Positions 1 to 8,800 of a stretch of DNA of 64,000 nt are shown here, piece after piece (position 1 is the first letter of the stretch; every line of letters begins with the position of its first letter). Origin of the DNA: Prevotella sp. UBA1705 (GTDB lineage Bacteria; Bacteroidota; Bacteroidia; Bacteroidales; Bacteroidaceae); the NCBI GenBank assembly GCA_002317385.1, contig DCJH01000033.1:1-64000 (forward strand). The letters are read 5' to 3'. A program made the translations under genes and the position numbers. The notes below the pieces were generated by a model. The model saw only the letters and a list, made by a program, of their open reading frames with translations. It was not told where the DNA came from and searched no databases.

Positions 1-495
1 AAAGTAAATAGTGACGCTGAATTAAAGGATCGCTTGGTTGCTATCAACCGTGTAACTAAGGTTACCAAGGGTGGTCGCACATTCACATTCGCTGCCATCG
101 TTGTTGTAGGTGATGGCAAGGGAGTAATCGGCTACGGTCTGGGTAAGGCCGGCGAGGTTACTGCAGCTATCGCTAAGGGTACCGAGGCTGCTAAGAAAAA
201 TCTTTTCAAGGTTCCCGTACTCAAGGGTACTGTACCTCACGAGGTAGAGGTGAAGTTTGGTGGTGCTCAGGTGCTGCTCAAGCCGGCTGCTGCTGGTACT
301 GGTCTTAAGGCTGGTGGTGCTATGCGTGCTGTGCTCGTAAGTGCTGGTATTACCGACGTGATTGCTAAGTCTAAGGGCTCTTCCAATGCTCACAACTTGG
401 TAAAGGCTACTATCGCTGCTCTGTCTGAGATGCGTGATGCCTATCAGATTGCTGGTGACCGTGGCATTGCCATGGAAAAAGTATTTAACGGTTAA
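1..495 (+). CDS. rpsE: 30S ribosomal protein S5, 5' end cut by window edge
   Basis: S5 sits on the 30S subunit near the decoding centre and supports translational fidelity. The reading frame is open from base 1, so the start codon lies upstream; by comparison with relatives only about six residues are missing. The N-terminal double-stranded-RNA-binding half ([11 protein letters not shown], then VVVGDG and GYGLGKA) is followed by the C-terminal half with [14 protein letters not shown] and [12 protein letters not shown]. The TTG at position 34 is an internal leucine codon, not the start. Next gene is rpmD, 16 bases on, as in spc operons. Identification is certain. Confidence 0.98.
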   Translation, partial: KVNSDAELKDRLVAINRVTKVTKGGRTFTFAAIVVVGDGKGVIGYGLGKAGEVTAAIAKGTEAAKKNLFKVPVLKGTVPHEVEVKFGGAQVLLKPAAAGTGLKAGGAMRAVLVSAGITDVIAKSKGSSNAHNLVKATIAALSEMRDAYQIAGDRGIAMEKVFNG

Positions 496-511
496 TTAGG
501 AGAATATAACA

Positions 512-688
512 ATGGCAACAATTAAAGTCAAGCAGATTAAGAGCCGTATCGGCGCTCCTGTAGATCAGAAGAAAACGCTTCTCTCTCTGGGTCTTCACAA
601 GATTTCTCAGGTTGTTGAGGTTGAGGATACTCCTAGCATCCAGGGAATGATTCGCAAGGTTCATCATCTGGTTGAAGTAGTTAAGTAA
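512..688 (+). CDS. rpmD: 50S ribosomal protein L30
   Basis: Short bacterial-type L30 of 58 residues, the usual size, placed between rpsE and rplO as expected in the spc operon. The protein starts MATIKVKQIKSRIGAP and continues with the family pattern QKKTLLSLGLHK and a C-terminal GMIRKVHHLVEVV. An AGGAG-like stretch (aggaga, 498-503) lies upstream of the ATG, one of the few Shine-Dalgarno-like sites in this window. L30 is a peripheral 50S protein. Confidence 0.97.
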   Translation: MATIKVKQIKSRIGAPVDQKKTLLSLGLHKISQVVEVEDTPSIQGMIRKVHHLVEVVK

Positions 689-713
689 TTAAATTCTAAA
701 TTCAGACGTAATC

Positions 714-1160
714 ATGAAATTAAATAATTTGAAGCCAGCAGAGGGTTCTACTCATTCTCGTCGTCGCATTGGTCGTGGTACAGGCTCAGGCCTGGGTGGC
801 ACTTCTACTCGCGGTCACAAGGGTGCTAAGGCTCGTTCTGGCTATAAGAGAAAGATTGGTTTCGAAGGCGGTCAGATGCCTCTGCAGCGTCGTGTTCCCA
901 AGAGTGGTTTCAAGAACATTAACCACAAGGAGTATCTTGCAGTGAACCTCTCTGTTCTTCAGAAATTGGCTGACGAGAAGTCTCTTACCAAGATCGGAAT
1001 CGCTGAGCTCATCGCAGCAGGCCTCACTAACGGCAAGGAACTGGTAAAAGTTCTGGGCAATGGTGAACTGAAGGCTAAGCTGGAAGTAGAGGCAAACGCA
1101 TTCTCAAAGTCTGCCGAAGAGGCTATCAAGGCTGTTGGTGGTAACACAACGATAATCTGA
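714..1160 (+). CDS. rplO: 50S ribosomal protein L15
   Basis: L15 is a late-assembly 50S protein. The 148-residue product has the expected N-terminal extension rich in glycine and arginine ([22 protein letters not shown]), which threads into 23S rRNA, and a globular C-terminal half ending in a predicted [10 protein letters not shown] beta strand. It lies between rpmD and secY, its standard place, with only two bases before secY, so the two are co-transcribed and probably translationally coupled. Confidence 0.97.
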   Translation: MKLNNLKPAEGSTHSRRRIGRGTGSGLGGTSTRGHKGAKARSGYKRKIGFEGGQMPLQRRVPKSGFKNINHKEYLAVNLSVLQKLADEKSLTKIGIAELIAAGLTNGKELVKVLGNGELKAKLEVEANAFSKSAEEAIKAVGGNTTII

Positions 1161-1162
1161 CA

Positions 1163-2503
1163 ATGAAAAAGTTTATTGAGACACTAAAGAACTGTTGGAA
1201 AGTGGAGGATTTGCGTCAGCGACTCCTCGTCACTTTCCTGTTTACGGCTATCTACCGTTTTGGATCATTTGTAGTGCTGCCGGGTATCGATCCGGCCAAA
1301 CTTGACCAACTCCAGTCGCAAACCAAGGGTGGCTTGATGTCACTGCTGGACATGTTCTCTGGTGGCGCATTTTCCAATGCATCTATCTTTGCACTTGGAA
1401 TCATGCCTTACATCTCAGCTTCTATTGTTATGCAGCTGCTCGCTGTCGCTGTTCCTTATTTCCAGAAGATGCAGCGCGAGGGCGAGAGTGGCCACAAAAG
1501 AATACAGTGGTATACTCGAATCCTGACCGTGGTTATCCTCGTGTTCCAGGCTCCGAGTTACCTTTTCAACCTGAAGATGCAGGCAGGCTCTGCGCTTGCC
1601 AGTGGCATCTCCTGGAGTGTATTCATGATTCCGGCCACCATCATCCTTGCAGCAGGTAGTATGTTCATCCTATGGTTGGGTGAGCGCATCACAGATAAGG
1701 GAGTTGGAAATGGTATCTCACTTATCATTATGCTTGGTATCATCGCCCGCTTGCCTCAGGCTTTCTTCCAGGAGGTAAGTTCAAGGTTCACGGCTATCTC
1801 TGGTGGTGGATTGGTGATGTTTATTGTAGAGATTCTTATCCTCTATGCTGTTATCTGTGCTTCTATTCTTCTCGTTCAGGGAACAAGAAAGGTGCCGGTG
1901 CAGTATGCCAAGCGTTTGGTAGGCAATAAGCAGTATGGTGGTGCTCGCCAGTACATTCCTCTCAAACTTTTTGCAGCCAATGTGATGCCTATCATCTTTG
2001 CCCAGGCTTTGATGTTCATTCCTTTGGCCATTGTGCAGTATCAGAGTGATGGAGCTGCTTGGTGGGTTCGCGACATGCTGAACAACCGCAGTCTGCTCTA
2101 TAACGTAGTATATGTTATCCTGATTGTTGCTTTCACCTATTTCTATACAGCCATCACGCTCAATCCTACGCAGATGGCAGAAGATATGAAGCGCAACAAT
2201 GGTTTCATCCCAGGTGTTAAGCCGGGTCATGACACTGCTGAGTATATCGATACTGTTATGTCTCGCATTACTTTGCCTGGATCTCTGTTCATTGCGTTCA
2301 TCGCTGTGATGCCAGCTCTTGCTGGTCTCTTGGATGTGCAAGATGCATTCTCACAGTTCTTCGGTGGTACTTCACTCCTGATTTCTGTAGGTGTTGTTAT
2401 CGACACCCTGCAGCAGATTGAAAGCTACCTCCTCATGCGTCACTATGATGGCTTGCTCAACTCAGGCCACACACGTAACTCAGGAACCGTAAGCGCATAT
2501 TAA
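1163..2503 (+). CDS. secY: Preprotein translocase subunit SecY
   Basis: Central channel subunit of the Sec translocon in the inner membrane; 446 residues, normal length. It opens with the typical amphipathic start (MKKFIETLKNCWKVEDLRQR) and contains ten hydrophobic segments. Family signatures include the plug/TM2 region GGAFSNASIFALGIMPYISA, the TM4-5 region LGERITDKGVGNGISLI, and the cytoplasmic loop residues around RKVPVQYAKR. The TM7-8 loop carries LNPTQMAEDMKRNNGFIPG. Two bases separate it from rplO and map begins just after its stop, so it belongs to the spc transcription unit. Confidence 0.98.
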   Translation: MKKFIETLKNCWKVEDLRQRLLVTFLFTAIYRFGSFVVLPGIDPAKLDQLQSQTKGGLMSLLDMFSGGAFSNASIFALGIMPYISASIVMQLLAVAVPYFQKMQREGESGHKRIQWYTRILTVVILVFQAPSYLFNLKMQAGSALASGISWSVFMIPATIILAAGSMFILWLGERITDKGVGNGISLIIMLGIIARLPQAFFQEVSSRFTAISGGGLVMFIVEILILYAVICASILLVQGTRKVPVQYAKRLVGNKQYGGARQYIPLKLFAANVMPIIFAQALMFIPLAIVQYQSDGAAWWVRDMLNNRSLLYNVVYVILIVAFTYFYTAITLNPTQMAEDMKRNNGFIPGVKPGHDTAEYIDTVMSRITLPGSLFIAFIAVMPALAGLLDVQDAFSQFFGGTSLLISVGVVIDTLQQIESYLLMRHYDGLLNSGHTRNSGTVSAY

Positions 2504-2517
2504 CTTTGTCTTTTGAA

Positions 2518-3300
2518 ATGAAGATATTTCTTAAGACAGAAGATGAAATCAACCTCATGCGCAAGGCTAACCAACTTGTTGGTGCAACCCTTGCCGAAGT
2601 GGGAAGACATATAAAACCAGGTGTAACGACCCTCCAGTTGGATCATATAGCGGAAGAGTTCATTCGAGACCACGGAGCAATCCCGACTTTCAAGAACTTT
2701 CCCAATCCATATGGAGGGCCATTTCCCGGCTCAATCTGTACATCGGTCAACCATGTCGTGGTACATGGTGTTCCGAGCGAACAGACAGTCTTGAGGGAAG
2801 GTGATATCATATCAGTAGATTGTGGAACACTTCTTGATGGACTTAATGGCGACAGCTGCTACACCTTTTGTGTAGGTGAGGTGAGTGAGGAGGTGAAGAC
2901 ACTTCTTCAGACCACCAAGGAAAGTCTATATAAAGGCATAGAGACTGCCGTTGCGGGAAAGCATGTTGGAGATATTGGTGCAACGATACAAGAGTATTGC
3001 GAATCCAAAGGATATGGAGTCGTTCGCGAATTGACTGGCCATGGTATTGGTCGGGAAATGCATGAGGATCCGGCTGTGCCCAATTATGGTAAACGGGGAA
3101 ATGGTGTCATGCTCAAGGCAGGCATGTGTATTGCCATCGAGCCCATGATAACCATGGGTGACAGAAGTATTTGGATGCTGCCCGACAAGTGGAGCATCGT
3201 CACACGCGATCATCGACCGGCTGCTCATTTTGAACATACCATTGTGATTCGGCGGGGAAAGCCAGAGATTTTATCAACGTTTGAAGAAATAGAACATTAA
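2518..3300 (+). CDS. map: Methionine aminopeptidase, type I
   Basis: Removes the initiator methionine from nascent proteins in the cytoplasm. The metal-binding residues of the family are all visible: two aspartates in [15 protein letters not shown], the histidine in [12 protein letters not shown], and the two glutamates in [11 protein letters not shown] and HFEHTIVI. I start at the ATG at 2518 ([10 protein letters not shown]), giving 260 residues; an in-frame TTG at 2506 would add only MSFE and lies almost on the secY stop. Location directly after secY and before infA is typical of Bacteroidetes ribosomal clusters. Confidence 0.97.
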   Translation: MKIFLKTEDEINLMRKANQLVGATLAEVGRHIKPGVTTLQLDHIAEEFIRDHGAIPTFKNFPNPYGGPFPGSICTSVNHVVVHGVPSEQTVLREGDIISVDCGTLLDGLNGDSCYTFCVGEVSEEVKTLLQTTKESLYKGIETAVAGKHVGDIGATIQEYCESKGYGVVRELTGHGIGREMHEDPAVPNYGKRGNGVMLKAGMCIAIEPMITMGDRSIWMLPDKWSIVTRDHRPAAHFEHTIVIRRGKPEILSTFEEIEH

Positions 3301-3320
3301 AGAAGAGAAAATATATTATT

Positions 3321-3539
3321 ATGTCAAAACAGTCTGCAATTGAACAGGACGGTACAGTTATTGAGAACCTCTCTAACGCCATGTTCCGCGTTGAACTTGA
3401 GAATGGAGTACAGATCATTGCAAACATCTCAGGTAAGATGCGTTTGCACTATATCAAGATCCTTCCCGGTGATAAGGTGAAGGTGGCCATGAGCCCCTAT
3501 GACCTTACGAAGGGTAGAATCGAATTCCGATACAAATAA
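3321..3539 (+). CDS. infA: Translation initiation factor IF-1
   Basis: Small OB-fold factor that binds the ribosomal A site during initiation. At 72 residues it is exactly the usual length, starting [15 protein letters not shown] and ending with the conserved [16 protein letters not shown]. It lies between map and rpmJ in the conserved ribosomal cluster, 20 bases after the map stop. No unusual feature is seen. Confidence 0.98.
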   Translation: MSKQSAIEQDGTVIENLSNAMFRVELENGVQIIANISGKMRLHYIKILPGDKVKVAMSPYDLTKGRIEFRYK

Positions 3540-3564
3540 CCAATCATATAGATATCTTTAAGAT

Positions 3565-3681
3565 ATGAAGACAAGAGCATCATTAAAGAAGCGTACAGCT
3601 GACTGCAAGATCGTGCGTCGCAAAGGTCGTCTGTTCGTCATCAACAAGAAGAACCCTAAGTTCAAACTGCGCCAGGGTTAA
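3565..3681 (+). CDS. rpmJ: 50S ribosomal protein L36
   Basis: The smallest 50S protein, 38 residues ([14 protein letters not shown]...KLRQG). The usual Zn-ribbon pattern of the family is incomplete here: a cysteine is present in [12 protein letters not shown] but the other cysteines and the histidine are not, so this looks like a C-minus (zinc-independent) type of L36. It follows infA by 25 bases and closes the spc-type unit, before an internal promoter for rpsM. Confidence 0.95.
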   Translation: MKTRASLKKRTADCKIVRRKGRLFVINKKNPKFKLRQG

Positions 3682-3724
3682 TGTTAAAAATGTGCAAATG
3701 ACACAAAATGCCCATAATAATTTG

Positions 3725-3732
3725 TATCTTTG
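3725..3732 (+). promoter_or_regulatory. Candidate -7 promoter box for rpsM operon
   Basis: TATCTTTG matches the Bacteroidetes -7 consensus TAnnTTTG in the 109-base gap between rpmJ and rpsM. No clear -33 box is seen 19-21 bases upstream. It would give the alpha operon its own start in addition to read-through from spc. Confidence 0.6.
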
Positions 3733-3790
3733 CATACTTTTTACAACAAACAACATTTAATTTTTATTAAATTCTTTATTAAATCAACAA

Positions 3791-4171
3791 ATGGCAATAA
3801 GAATTGTTGGAGTAGATTTGCCCCAGAATAAGCGTGGCGAAATCGCATTGACTTATATTTACGGTATAGGTCGAAGTAGTTCAGCAAAGATATTGGATAA
3901 AGCCGGCGTGAGCCGTGACCTGAAGGTCAGCGAGTGGTCTGACGACCAGGCAGCTAAGATCCGCGAAATTATCGGTGCTGGATTCAAAGTAGAAGGTGAT
4001 CTCCGTTCAGAGATCCAAATGAATATCAAGCGCCTTATGGACATTGGCTGCTATCGTGGTGTTCGTCATCGTAATGGTCTTCCGGTTCGCGGTCAGAGTA
4101 CTAAGAATAATGCTCGTACCCGTAAGGGAAAGAAGAAGACTGTTGCTAACAAGAAGAAGGCTACTAAGTAA
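3791..4171 (+). CDS. rpsM: 30S ribosomal protein S13
   Basis: Head protein of the 30S subunit that contacts the 50S subunit and tRNA. The 126-residue product begins [20 protein letters not shown], has the helix-turn-helix-like middle ([14 protein letters not shown]) and ends in a lysine-rich tail after [16 protein letters not shown]. First gene of the alpha-operon part (rpsM-rpsK-rpsD-rpoA-rplQ), 20 bases before rpsK, behind its own candidate promoter at 3725. Confidence 0.98.
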   Translation: MAIRIVGVDLPQNKRGEIALTYIYGIGRSSSAKILDKAGVSRDLKVSEWSDDQAAKIREIIGAGFKVEGDLRSEIQMNIKRLMDIGCYRGVRHRNGLPVRGQSTKNNARTRKGKKKTVANKKKATK

Positions 4172-4191
4172 TTAAGAGGAGGAAATTAATT

Positions 4192-4581
4192 ATGGCAAAA
4201 ACAAAAGCAACATCTAAAAAGAGAAATGTAAGAATCGACGCTATCGGACAGCTCCATGTTCATAGCTCATTCAATAATATCATTGTATCACTCGCTAACA
4301 GCGAGGGTCAGGTGATTTCCTGGTCTTCTGCTGGTAAGATGGGTTTCCGTGGTTCTAAGAAGAACACTCCGTACGCAGCTCAGATGGCTGCAGAGGATTG
4401 CGCCAAGGTAGCTTATGGTCTTGGTCTGCGTAAGGTGAAGGCCTACGTTAAGGGTCCCGGTAATGGTCGTGAGAGTGCTATTCGTGCCGTACATGGTGCA
4501 GGTATCGAGGTAACCGAGATTGTTGACGTTACTCCGCTGCCACACAACGGATGTCGTCCTCCGAAGCGCCGTCGTGTATAA
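4192..4581 (+). CDS. rpsK: 30S ribosomal protein S11
   Basis: Platform protein of the 30S subunit near the E site. The 129-residue protein ends with the invariant-looking tail [11 protein letters not shown] and contains [19 protein letters not shown] and [15 protein letters not shown], all family hallmarks. A good Shine-Dalgarno-like sequence (agaggagg, 4174-4181) lies upstream of the ATG. Placed between rpsM and rpsD. Confidence 0.98.
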   Translation: MAKTKATSKKRNVRIDAIGQLHVHSSFNNIIVSLANSEGQVISWSSAGKMGFRGSKKNTPYAAQMAAEDCAKVAYGLGLRKVKAYVKGPGNGRESAIRAVHGAGIEVTEIVDVTPLPHNGCRPPKRRRV

Positions 4582-4626
4582 TAGTGAGTATTAATATACA
4601 ATTGATTAAAAGCATTTAAATAAATC

Positions 4627-5235
4627 ATGGCAAGATATATAGGTCCTAAATCTAGAATTGCACGCCGTTTTGGTGAACCCATCTTCGGTGCAGATAAGGT
4701 ACTGGCTAAGCGTAATTTCCCTCCAGGGCAACACGGTAATGACCGTCGCCGCAAACAGTCTGAGTATGGTACTCAGCTGGCAGAGAAGCAGAAGGCAAAA
4801 TATACATACGGTGTATTGGAGCGCCAGTTCCGCAATCTCTTCGAGAAGGCTGCCAAGAGTGGTGGTATCACCGGTGAGGTTCTGCTCCAGCTTTTAGAGA
4901 GCCGTTTGGACAACGTTGTATTCCGTCTTGGTATTGCTCCTACACGTGCAGCTGCCCGTCAGTTGGTTGGTCACAAGCACATCACCGTTGATGGTCAGGT
5001 TGTAAACATTCCTTCATATTCAATCAAGCCCGGTCAGGTGATTGGCGTTCGTGAGAAGTCTAAGTCTCTCGAAGTTGTCGGCACCGCTCTTGCAGGTTTC
5101 AACCACAGCAAGTATCCTTGGCTCGAGTGGGATGAGCACACAAAGAGTGGCAAGTTCTTGCATACTCCCGAGCGTGAAGATATCCCTGAGAATATCAAGG
5201 AACAGTTAATCGTTGAGTTGTACTCTAAACAATAA
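4627..5235 (+). CDS. rpsD: 30S ribosomal protein S4
   Basis: Primary 16S rRNA-binding protein that nucleates 30S body assembly; in many bacteria it also represses the alpha operon, though no such control site is evident here. Length 202 residues. N-terminal part has [14 protein letters not shown] and [13 protein letters not shown]; the S4 RNA-binding domain spans about residues 90-155 ([13 protein letters not shown], then [15 protein letters not shown]). No zinc-type cysteine cluster is present. It precedes rpoA by 12 bases. Confidence 0.98.
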   Translation: MARYIGPKSRIARRFGEPIFGADKVLAKRNFPPGQHGNDRRRKQSEYGTQLAEKQKAKYTYGVLERQFRNLFEKAAKSGGITGEVLLQLLESRLDNVVFRLGIAPTRAAARQLVGHKHITVDGQVVNIPSYSIKPGQVIGVREKSKSLEVVGTALAGFNHSKYPWLEWDEHTKSGKFLHTPEREDIPENIKEQLIVELYSKQ

Positions 5236-5247
5236 ATCATTAAATTA

Positions 5248-6240
5248 ATGGCGATATTAGCATTTCAAAAACCTGATAAAGTTGTGATGCTGGAGGCCAA
5301 CGAGAGTTTCGGAAAATTTGAGTTTTCTCCTCTTGAGCCTGGCTTTGGTGTTACCATTGGTAACGCCTTGCGCCGCATCCTCCTTTCATCGCTGGAGGGT
5401 TATGCTATCAACACCGTGCGAATTGCAGGAGTTGAGCATGAGTTCTCTTCAGTTCCTGGTGTGAAGGAAGATGTTACCAACATCATTTTGAATCTCAAGC
5501 AAGTTCGATTCAAGCAAGTAGTAGAAGAATTCGAGAACGAGAAAGTTAGTATCACCGTAGAGAATTCCACTGAATTCAAAGCTGGTGATATCGGTAAGTA
5601 TCTGACTGGATTTGAAGTGTTAAACCCTGATTTGGTGATTTGTCATTTAGACTCCAAGGCTTCTATGCAGATTGATCTTACAATCAACAAGGGACGCGGA
5701 TATGTTCCTGCTGAGGAAAATCGTCAGTTCTGCACGGATGTCAATGTACTTCCCATCGATTCAATCTACACCCCTATCCGCAACGTTAAATACAGCGTAG
5801 AGCCCACTCGTGTCGAACAGAAGACCGACTACGACAAGCTCTGCCTGGAAGTAACAACGGATGGTTCCATTCATCCCAAGGATGCGCTCAACGAAGCTGC
5901 CAAGATCCTTATCTATCACTTCATGCTGTTCTCCGACGAGAAGATCACACTCGAGAATCCCGAGCAGGACGGCAACCAGGAGTTTGATGAGGAGGTGCTG
6001 CACATGCGTCAGTTGCTCAAGACCAAGCTGCTCGACCTGAACCTCAGTGTTCGTGCGCTCAACTGTCTGAAGGCTGCCGATGTGGAGACCTTAGGCGATC
6101 TCGTACAGTACAACAAGACCGATCTCTTGAAGTTCCGCAACTTTGGTAAGAAATCGCTCTCAGAGCTTGATGATTTGCTCGAGAGTCTGAATCTGTCGTT
6201 TGGAACCGATATTTCAAAGTACAAACTGGATAAGGAATAA
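5248..6240 (+). CDS. rpoA: DNA-directed RNA polymerase alpha subunit
   Basis: Assembly platform of RNA polymerase; 330 residues. The N-terminal dimerisation domain shows [20 protein letters not shown] and the second insert domain follows. After an acidic linker (about residues 235-255) the C-terminal domain contains [20 protein letters not shown] and [19 protein letters not shown], the helix-hairpin-helix that binds UP elements and activators. Standard position between rpsD and rplQ. Confidence 0.98.
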   Translation: MAILAFQKPDKVVMLEANESFGKFEFSPLEPGFGVTIGNALRRILLSSLEGYAINTVRIAGVEHEFSSVPGVKEDVTNIILNLKQVRFKQVVEEFENEKVSITVENSTEFKAGDIGKYLTGFEVLNPDLVICHLDSKASMQIDLTINKGRGYVPAEENRQFCTDVNVLPIDSIYTPIRNVKYSVEPTRVEQKTDYDKLCLEVTTDGSIHPKDALNEAAKILIYHFMLFSDEKITLENPEQDGNQEFDEEVLHMRQLLKTKLLDLNLSVRALNCLKAADVETLGDLVQYNKTDLLKFRNFGKKSLSELDDLLESLNLSFGTDISKYKLDKE

Positions 6241-6325
6241 TAGGAAATAGGTGTTGGATGTAAGTTGTTAAAACTTACACATCACCTCTCCTTCAATTTC
6301 TTTTCACAACAAGTAAAAAACAAAA

Positions 6326-6826
6326 ATGAGACATAATAAAAAATTCAACCATCTGGGCCGTACTGCATCTCATCGTGCTAGCATGCTTTCAAACATGGCT
6401 GTTAGCCTGATCATGCACAAAAGAATCACTACGACCCTCGCCAAGGCTAAGGCTCTGAAGAAGTATGTTGAGCCGCTGATTACCCGTTCAAAGAGCGATA
6501 CCACTACAAGTCGCCGTGTAGTTTTCCGTTATCTGCAGGATAAGTATGCAGTAAAGGAACTTTTCGGAGATGTTGCTGCAAAGGTAGCCGACCGTCCCGG
6601 TGGCTACACCCGTATCATCAAACTGGGTACTCGTCAGGGTGACGCTGCTGAGATTGCTTTCATCGAGCTCGTAGACTTTAATGAGAACATGGCCAAGGCT
6701 CCCAAGGGAGAGAAGAAGACTCGTCGTAGCCGTCGTTCCAAGAAGGAAGAGACCGCCGAGGCTGTTGCTACTGAAGTGGCAGAAGAAGCTCCCAAGACAG
6801 AGGCTGAAGCTGAGAAGGCTGAATAA
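6326..6826 (+). CDS. rplQ: 50S ribosomal protein L17 with acidic/alanine-rich C-terminal tail
   Basis: L17 lines the peptide exit side of the 50S subunit. The core (about residues 1-120) is canonical: [20 protein letters not shown], then [20 protein letters not shown] and [21 protein letters not shown] tail of about 40 residues follows, first basic ([16 protein letters not shown]) and then rich in Ala/Glu, which E. coli L17 (127 residues) lacks. Such tails are common in Bacteroidetes L17. Last gene of the operon; a strong terminator follows. Confidence 0.97.
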   Translation: MRHNKKFNHLGRTASHRASMLSNMAVSLIMHKRITTTLAKAKALKKYVEPLITRSKSDTTTSRRVVFRYLQDKYAVKELFGDVAAKVADRPGGYTRIIKLGTRQGDAAEIAFIELVDFNENMAKAPKGEKKTRRSRRSKKEETAEAVATEVAEEAPKTEAEAEKAE

Positions 6827-6853
6827 TCGAACGTTACTATCTCTTTATAACTT

Positions 6854-6888
6854 AAAGTCTCCAATCTTGCGATTGGAGACTTTTTTTG
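6854..6888 (+). terminator. Rho-independent terminator of the ribosomal operon
   Basis: Perfect 13-base stem 6854-6866 / 6871-6883 around a TTGC loop, followed by a T run. It lies 27 bases after the rplQ stop. Confidence 0.93.
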
Positions 6889-6935
6889 TACTCAAACTTA
6901 GGGAAATCCCTATGTTAATTTAGGGAAAATATACC

Positions 6936-6964
6936 TTGGCTTCCATGGTTTTAATATAACTTTG
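6936..6964 (+). promoter_or_regulatory. Promoter of glycine-zipper lipoprotein gene
   Basis: TAACTTTG at 6957-6964 matches the Bacteroidetes -7 box, with TTG at 6936-6938 about 18 bases upstream as a -33 box. The coding start is 25 bases downstream. Confidence 0.7.
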
Positions 6965-6989
6965 TAAGCAGTTCAAAAGGTAGTTAGTT

Positions 6990-7856
6990 ATGAAGAAAAC
7001 TTTTATTTTAGCGTTGATGGTCCCTCTGATGCTCACCAGCTGTGGGACTTATACGGGTACAGGCTCCTATATGGGAGGCTCGCTTGGAGCCATCCTTGGT
7101 TCTGCCATTGGTGGAATAGCAGAAGGTCCTCGTGGATCCGACATTGGTACCATTGTTGGCATGGCTGGCGGCGCCATCATCGGAGGTGTTATGGCCAATG
7201 CGCAGCAGGCCCAGCGAGAGAGAGATTTGGATCAGTATCAGCAGGACAAGGCTGCCCGTGCAGCTGCCCGTGCACAGCGCAGGCAGATGAATCAGCAGGG
7301 AGACTATCAGGAACCATATCAGGATCAGCCGCAGGTTTCTCCGCAAGACCCTAACTATGGCAGCGGTTTCGACTCTTCCAACAGTGGAGACGATCGCATC
7401 TATGACTTCAATTCCTCAGATTACACGGGCGATTATAGCGCTCAGCAGCCCCAGACCACCCTTCCGGGACAGTCGAGTGTTGAAGGTCTTACAGATGGAT
7501 TACAATACACTCCGAACATTGAGATTCGGAATGCACGCTTTGTAGACGGCAATCAGGACGGCCAGATTCAGCGCAACGAGCTGAGCAAGATCATCTTCGA
7601 GGTGGTGAACAACGGCAAGGATGCTATCTACGATGTACAGCCTACGGTTATCGAGGCTACCGGCAACAAGCATATCTTCATCTCGCCCAATATGCACGTG
7701 GAGAAGATTATGCCCGGCAAAGGCATTCGCTACACTGCGTTGGTTAAGGCCGATAATCGCTTGAAAGAGGGCAGTGCCAAGTTCTGCGTGAGCGTCATTC
7801 AGGGCACCAAGGCTATCTCTAAAGTCTCTGAATTCAACATTCCCACCCGGAAATAG
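6990..7856 (+). CDS. Glycine-zipper lipoprotein of unknown function
   Basis: Predicted lipoprotein: a hydrophobic signal peptide ends in lipobox LTSC with the lipidated cysteine at residue 18. Residues 25-70 form a glycine-zipper membrane segment (GGSLGAILGSAIGGI and GMAGGAIIGGVM), typical of small outer-membrane or envelope-stress lipoproteins. A Gln/Arg-rich helical linker and a Ser/Asp-rich linker follow, then a C-terminal domain (about 180-288) with NARFVDGNQDGQIQRNE, resembling an EF-hand-like or Ig-like fold. Single gene with its own promoter and terminator. Role in envelope structure is inference; no specific family function is recognised. Confidence 0.8.
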   Translation: MKKTFILALMVPLMLTSCGTYTGTGSYMGGSLGAILGSAIGGIAEGPRGSDIGTIVGMAGGAIIGGVMANAQQAQRERDLDQYQQDKAARAAARAQRRQMNQQGDYQEPYQDQPQVSPQDPNYGSGFDSSNSGDDRIYDFNSSDYTGDYSAQQPQTTLPGQSSVEGLTDGLQYTPNIEIRNARFVDGNQDGQIQRNELSKIIFEVVNNGKDAIYDVQPTVIEATGNKHIFISPNMHVEKIMPGKGIRYTALVKADNRLKEGSAKFCVSVIQGTKAISKVSEFNIPTRK

Positions 7857-8202
7857 AAATATAGCCTACTTCATTAATACGGCCCTCCGTTCGTTTCGGA
7901 TGATGTGCTGAGACATAGAGCCTCGACGGTTGAAGATTCAACCGTCGAGGCATTTGTTATTGTATATGAATTTTTAGGTTGTTTCCCTTTGGACTTACGC
8001 TACCCATTATGCCGCTATATCATGTTATAGGGAATAGAGGAGGAGATGTTGGGGATAGTAAGACAGGGGTGTCATCTCAATCATGACACCACAAAATTCA
8101 ACGACTGAAGGCTATCTGTTACTTGTAGAGTAGCTATCAGCTTCTATGCAAAATCACAAGATGAGAGTCTTTTTGCACTTGTTGCCATCAGAGCCGCAAC
8201 CG
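7857..8202. other. Intergenic region between convergent genes
   Basis: Holds the terminator-like hairpin at 7921-7950 and a small 8-base inverted repeat (ggtgtcat at 8068-8075 with atgacacc at 8083-8090). No convincing gene is seen; open frames here lack codon structure and family resemblance. Confidence 0.6.
7921..7950. terminator. Long hairpin, likely bidirectional terminator
   Basis: Perfect 13-base stem (7921-7933 with 7938-7950) around loop agat, downstream of the lipoprotein gene. The T tract after it is weak (catttgtta), so it may act in both directions between two converging transcripts. Confidence 0.7.
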
Positions 8203-8790
8203 CTAATGCTCGTTCTGATACTTCTTGTTGTAGGGGGCTACGTGTGGACGCTGGAGGGTGGCACTCTGTTTGGCCCGGATGTTGAGGTTGGGGATAGACC
8301 GCTTCACTTCTTCCTTCGGGGCTGGCTGGGTGCTGGGGTAGTTGGAGGCTTTGCCCGACGTGAGGTCTTGAATGCCAAACTTGATAGCGGGATACCCTCT
8401 CTCTGGCTCGTTTAGCCGATAGGGTGGGACAACGCTTTCTACCCTTTCCACTTCCACCATGGCTACTCCCTGGGCGAGCATGCCCAGTTCTCGGGCTGCA
8501 CCATAGCTTAAGTCTATAATCCGGCCGCGCCCGTATGGCCCACGATCGTTCACTTTGACAATGACCTCTTTGCCGTTGGAAAGGTTGGTTACCTTGAGCA
8601 AAGTGCCAAAAGGATAGCTCCTATGGGCGCAGGTCAGGCTGTCGTGATGGATTCTTGCTCCACTGGCTGCTCTCGCACCGGTGGCTCTCTTAGAATAATA
8701 AGAGGCTTTACCTCTACTGGTCTGAGCCATAGTAGGGGTAAAGCCTAATATTAGAATAATAGCAAATACTAATTTGTTCTTATACTTCAC
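8203..8790 (-). CDS. rlpA: RlpA-like double-psi beta-barrel protein (septal/cell-wall lytic transglycosylase family)
   Basis: Exported protein with a signal peptide (about residues 1-22, cleavage after PTMA). The double-psi barrel of RlpA runs from about residue 27 to 115, with GKASYYSKRATGARAASG, the THR-like AHRSYPFGTLLKV, and VNDRGPYGRGRIIDLSYGAA, which includes the aspartate expected in active enzymes. A SPOR domain, found in E. coli RlpA, is missing, as in many Bacteroidetes members. Start codon is GTG at 8790, which places the signal peptide correctly. It lies 10 bases after gdhA and is probably co-transcribed with it, a curious pairing of nitrogen metabolism and wall remodelling. Confidence 0.88.
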   Translation of the reverse strand: MKYKNKLVFAIILILGFTPTMAQTSRGKASYYSKRATGARAASGARIHHDSLTCAHRSYPFGTLLKVTNLSNGKEVIVKVNDRGPYGRGRIIDLSYGAARELGMLAQGVAMVEVERVESVVPPYRLNEPERGYPAIKFGIQDLTSGKASNYPSTQPAPKEEVKRSIPNLNIRAKQSATLQRPHVAPYNKKYQNEH

Positions 8791-8800
8791 TCGTTTATAT

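Noticed and set aside
8146..8415. 89-codon plus-strand frame opposite the end of rlpA
   Set aside because: Antisense to a well-supported RlpA gene and without homology features.
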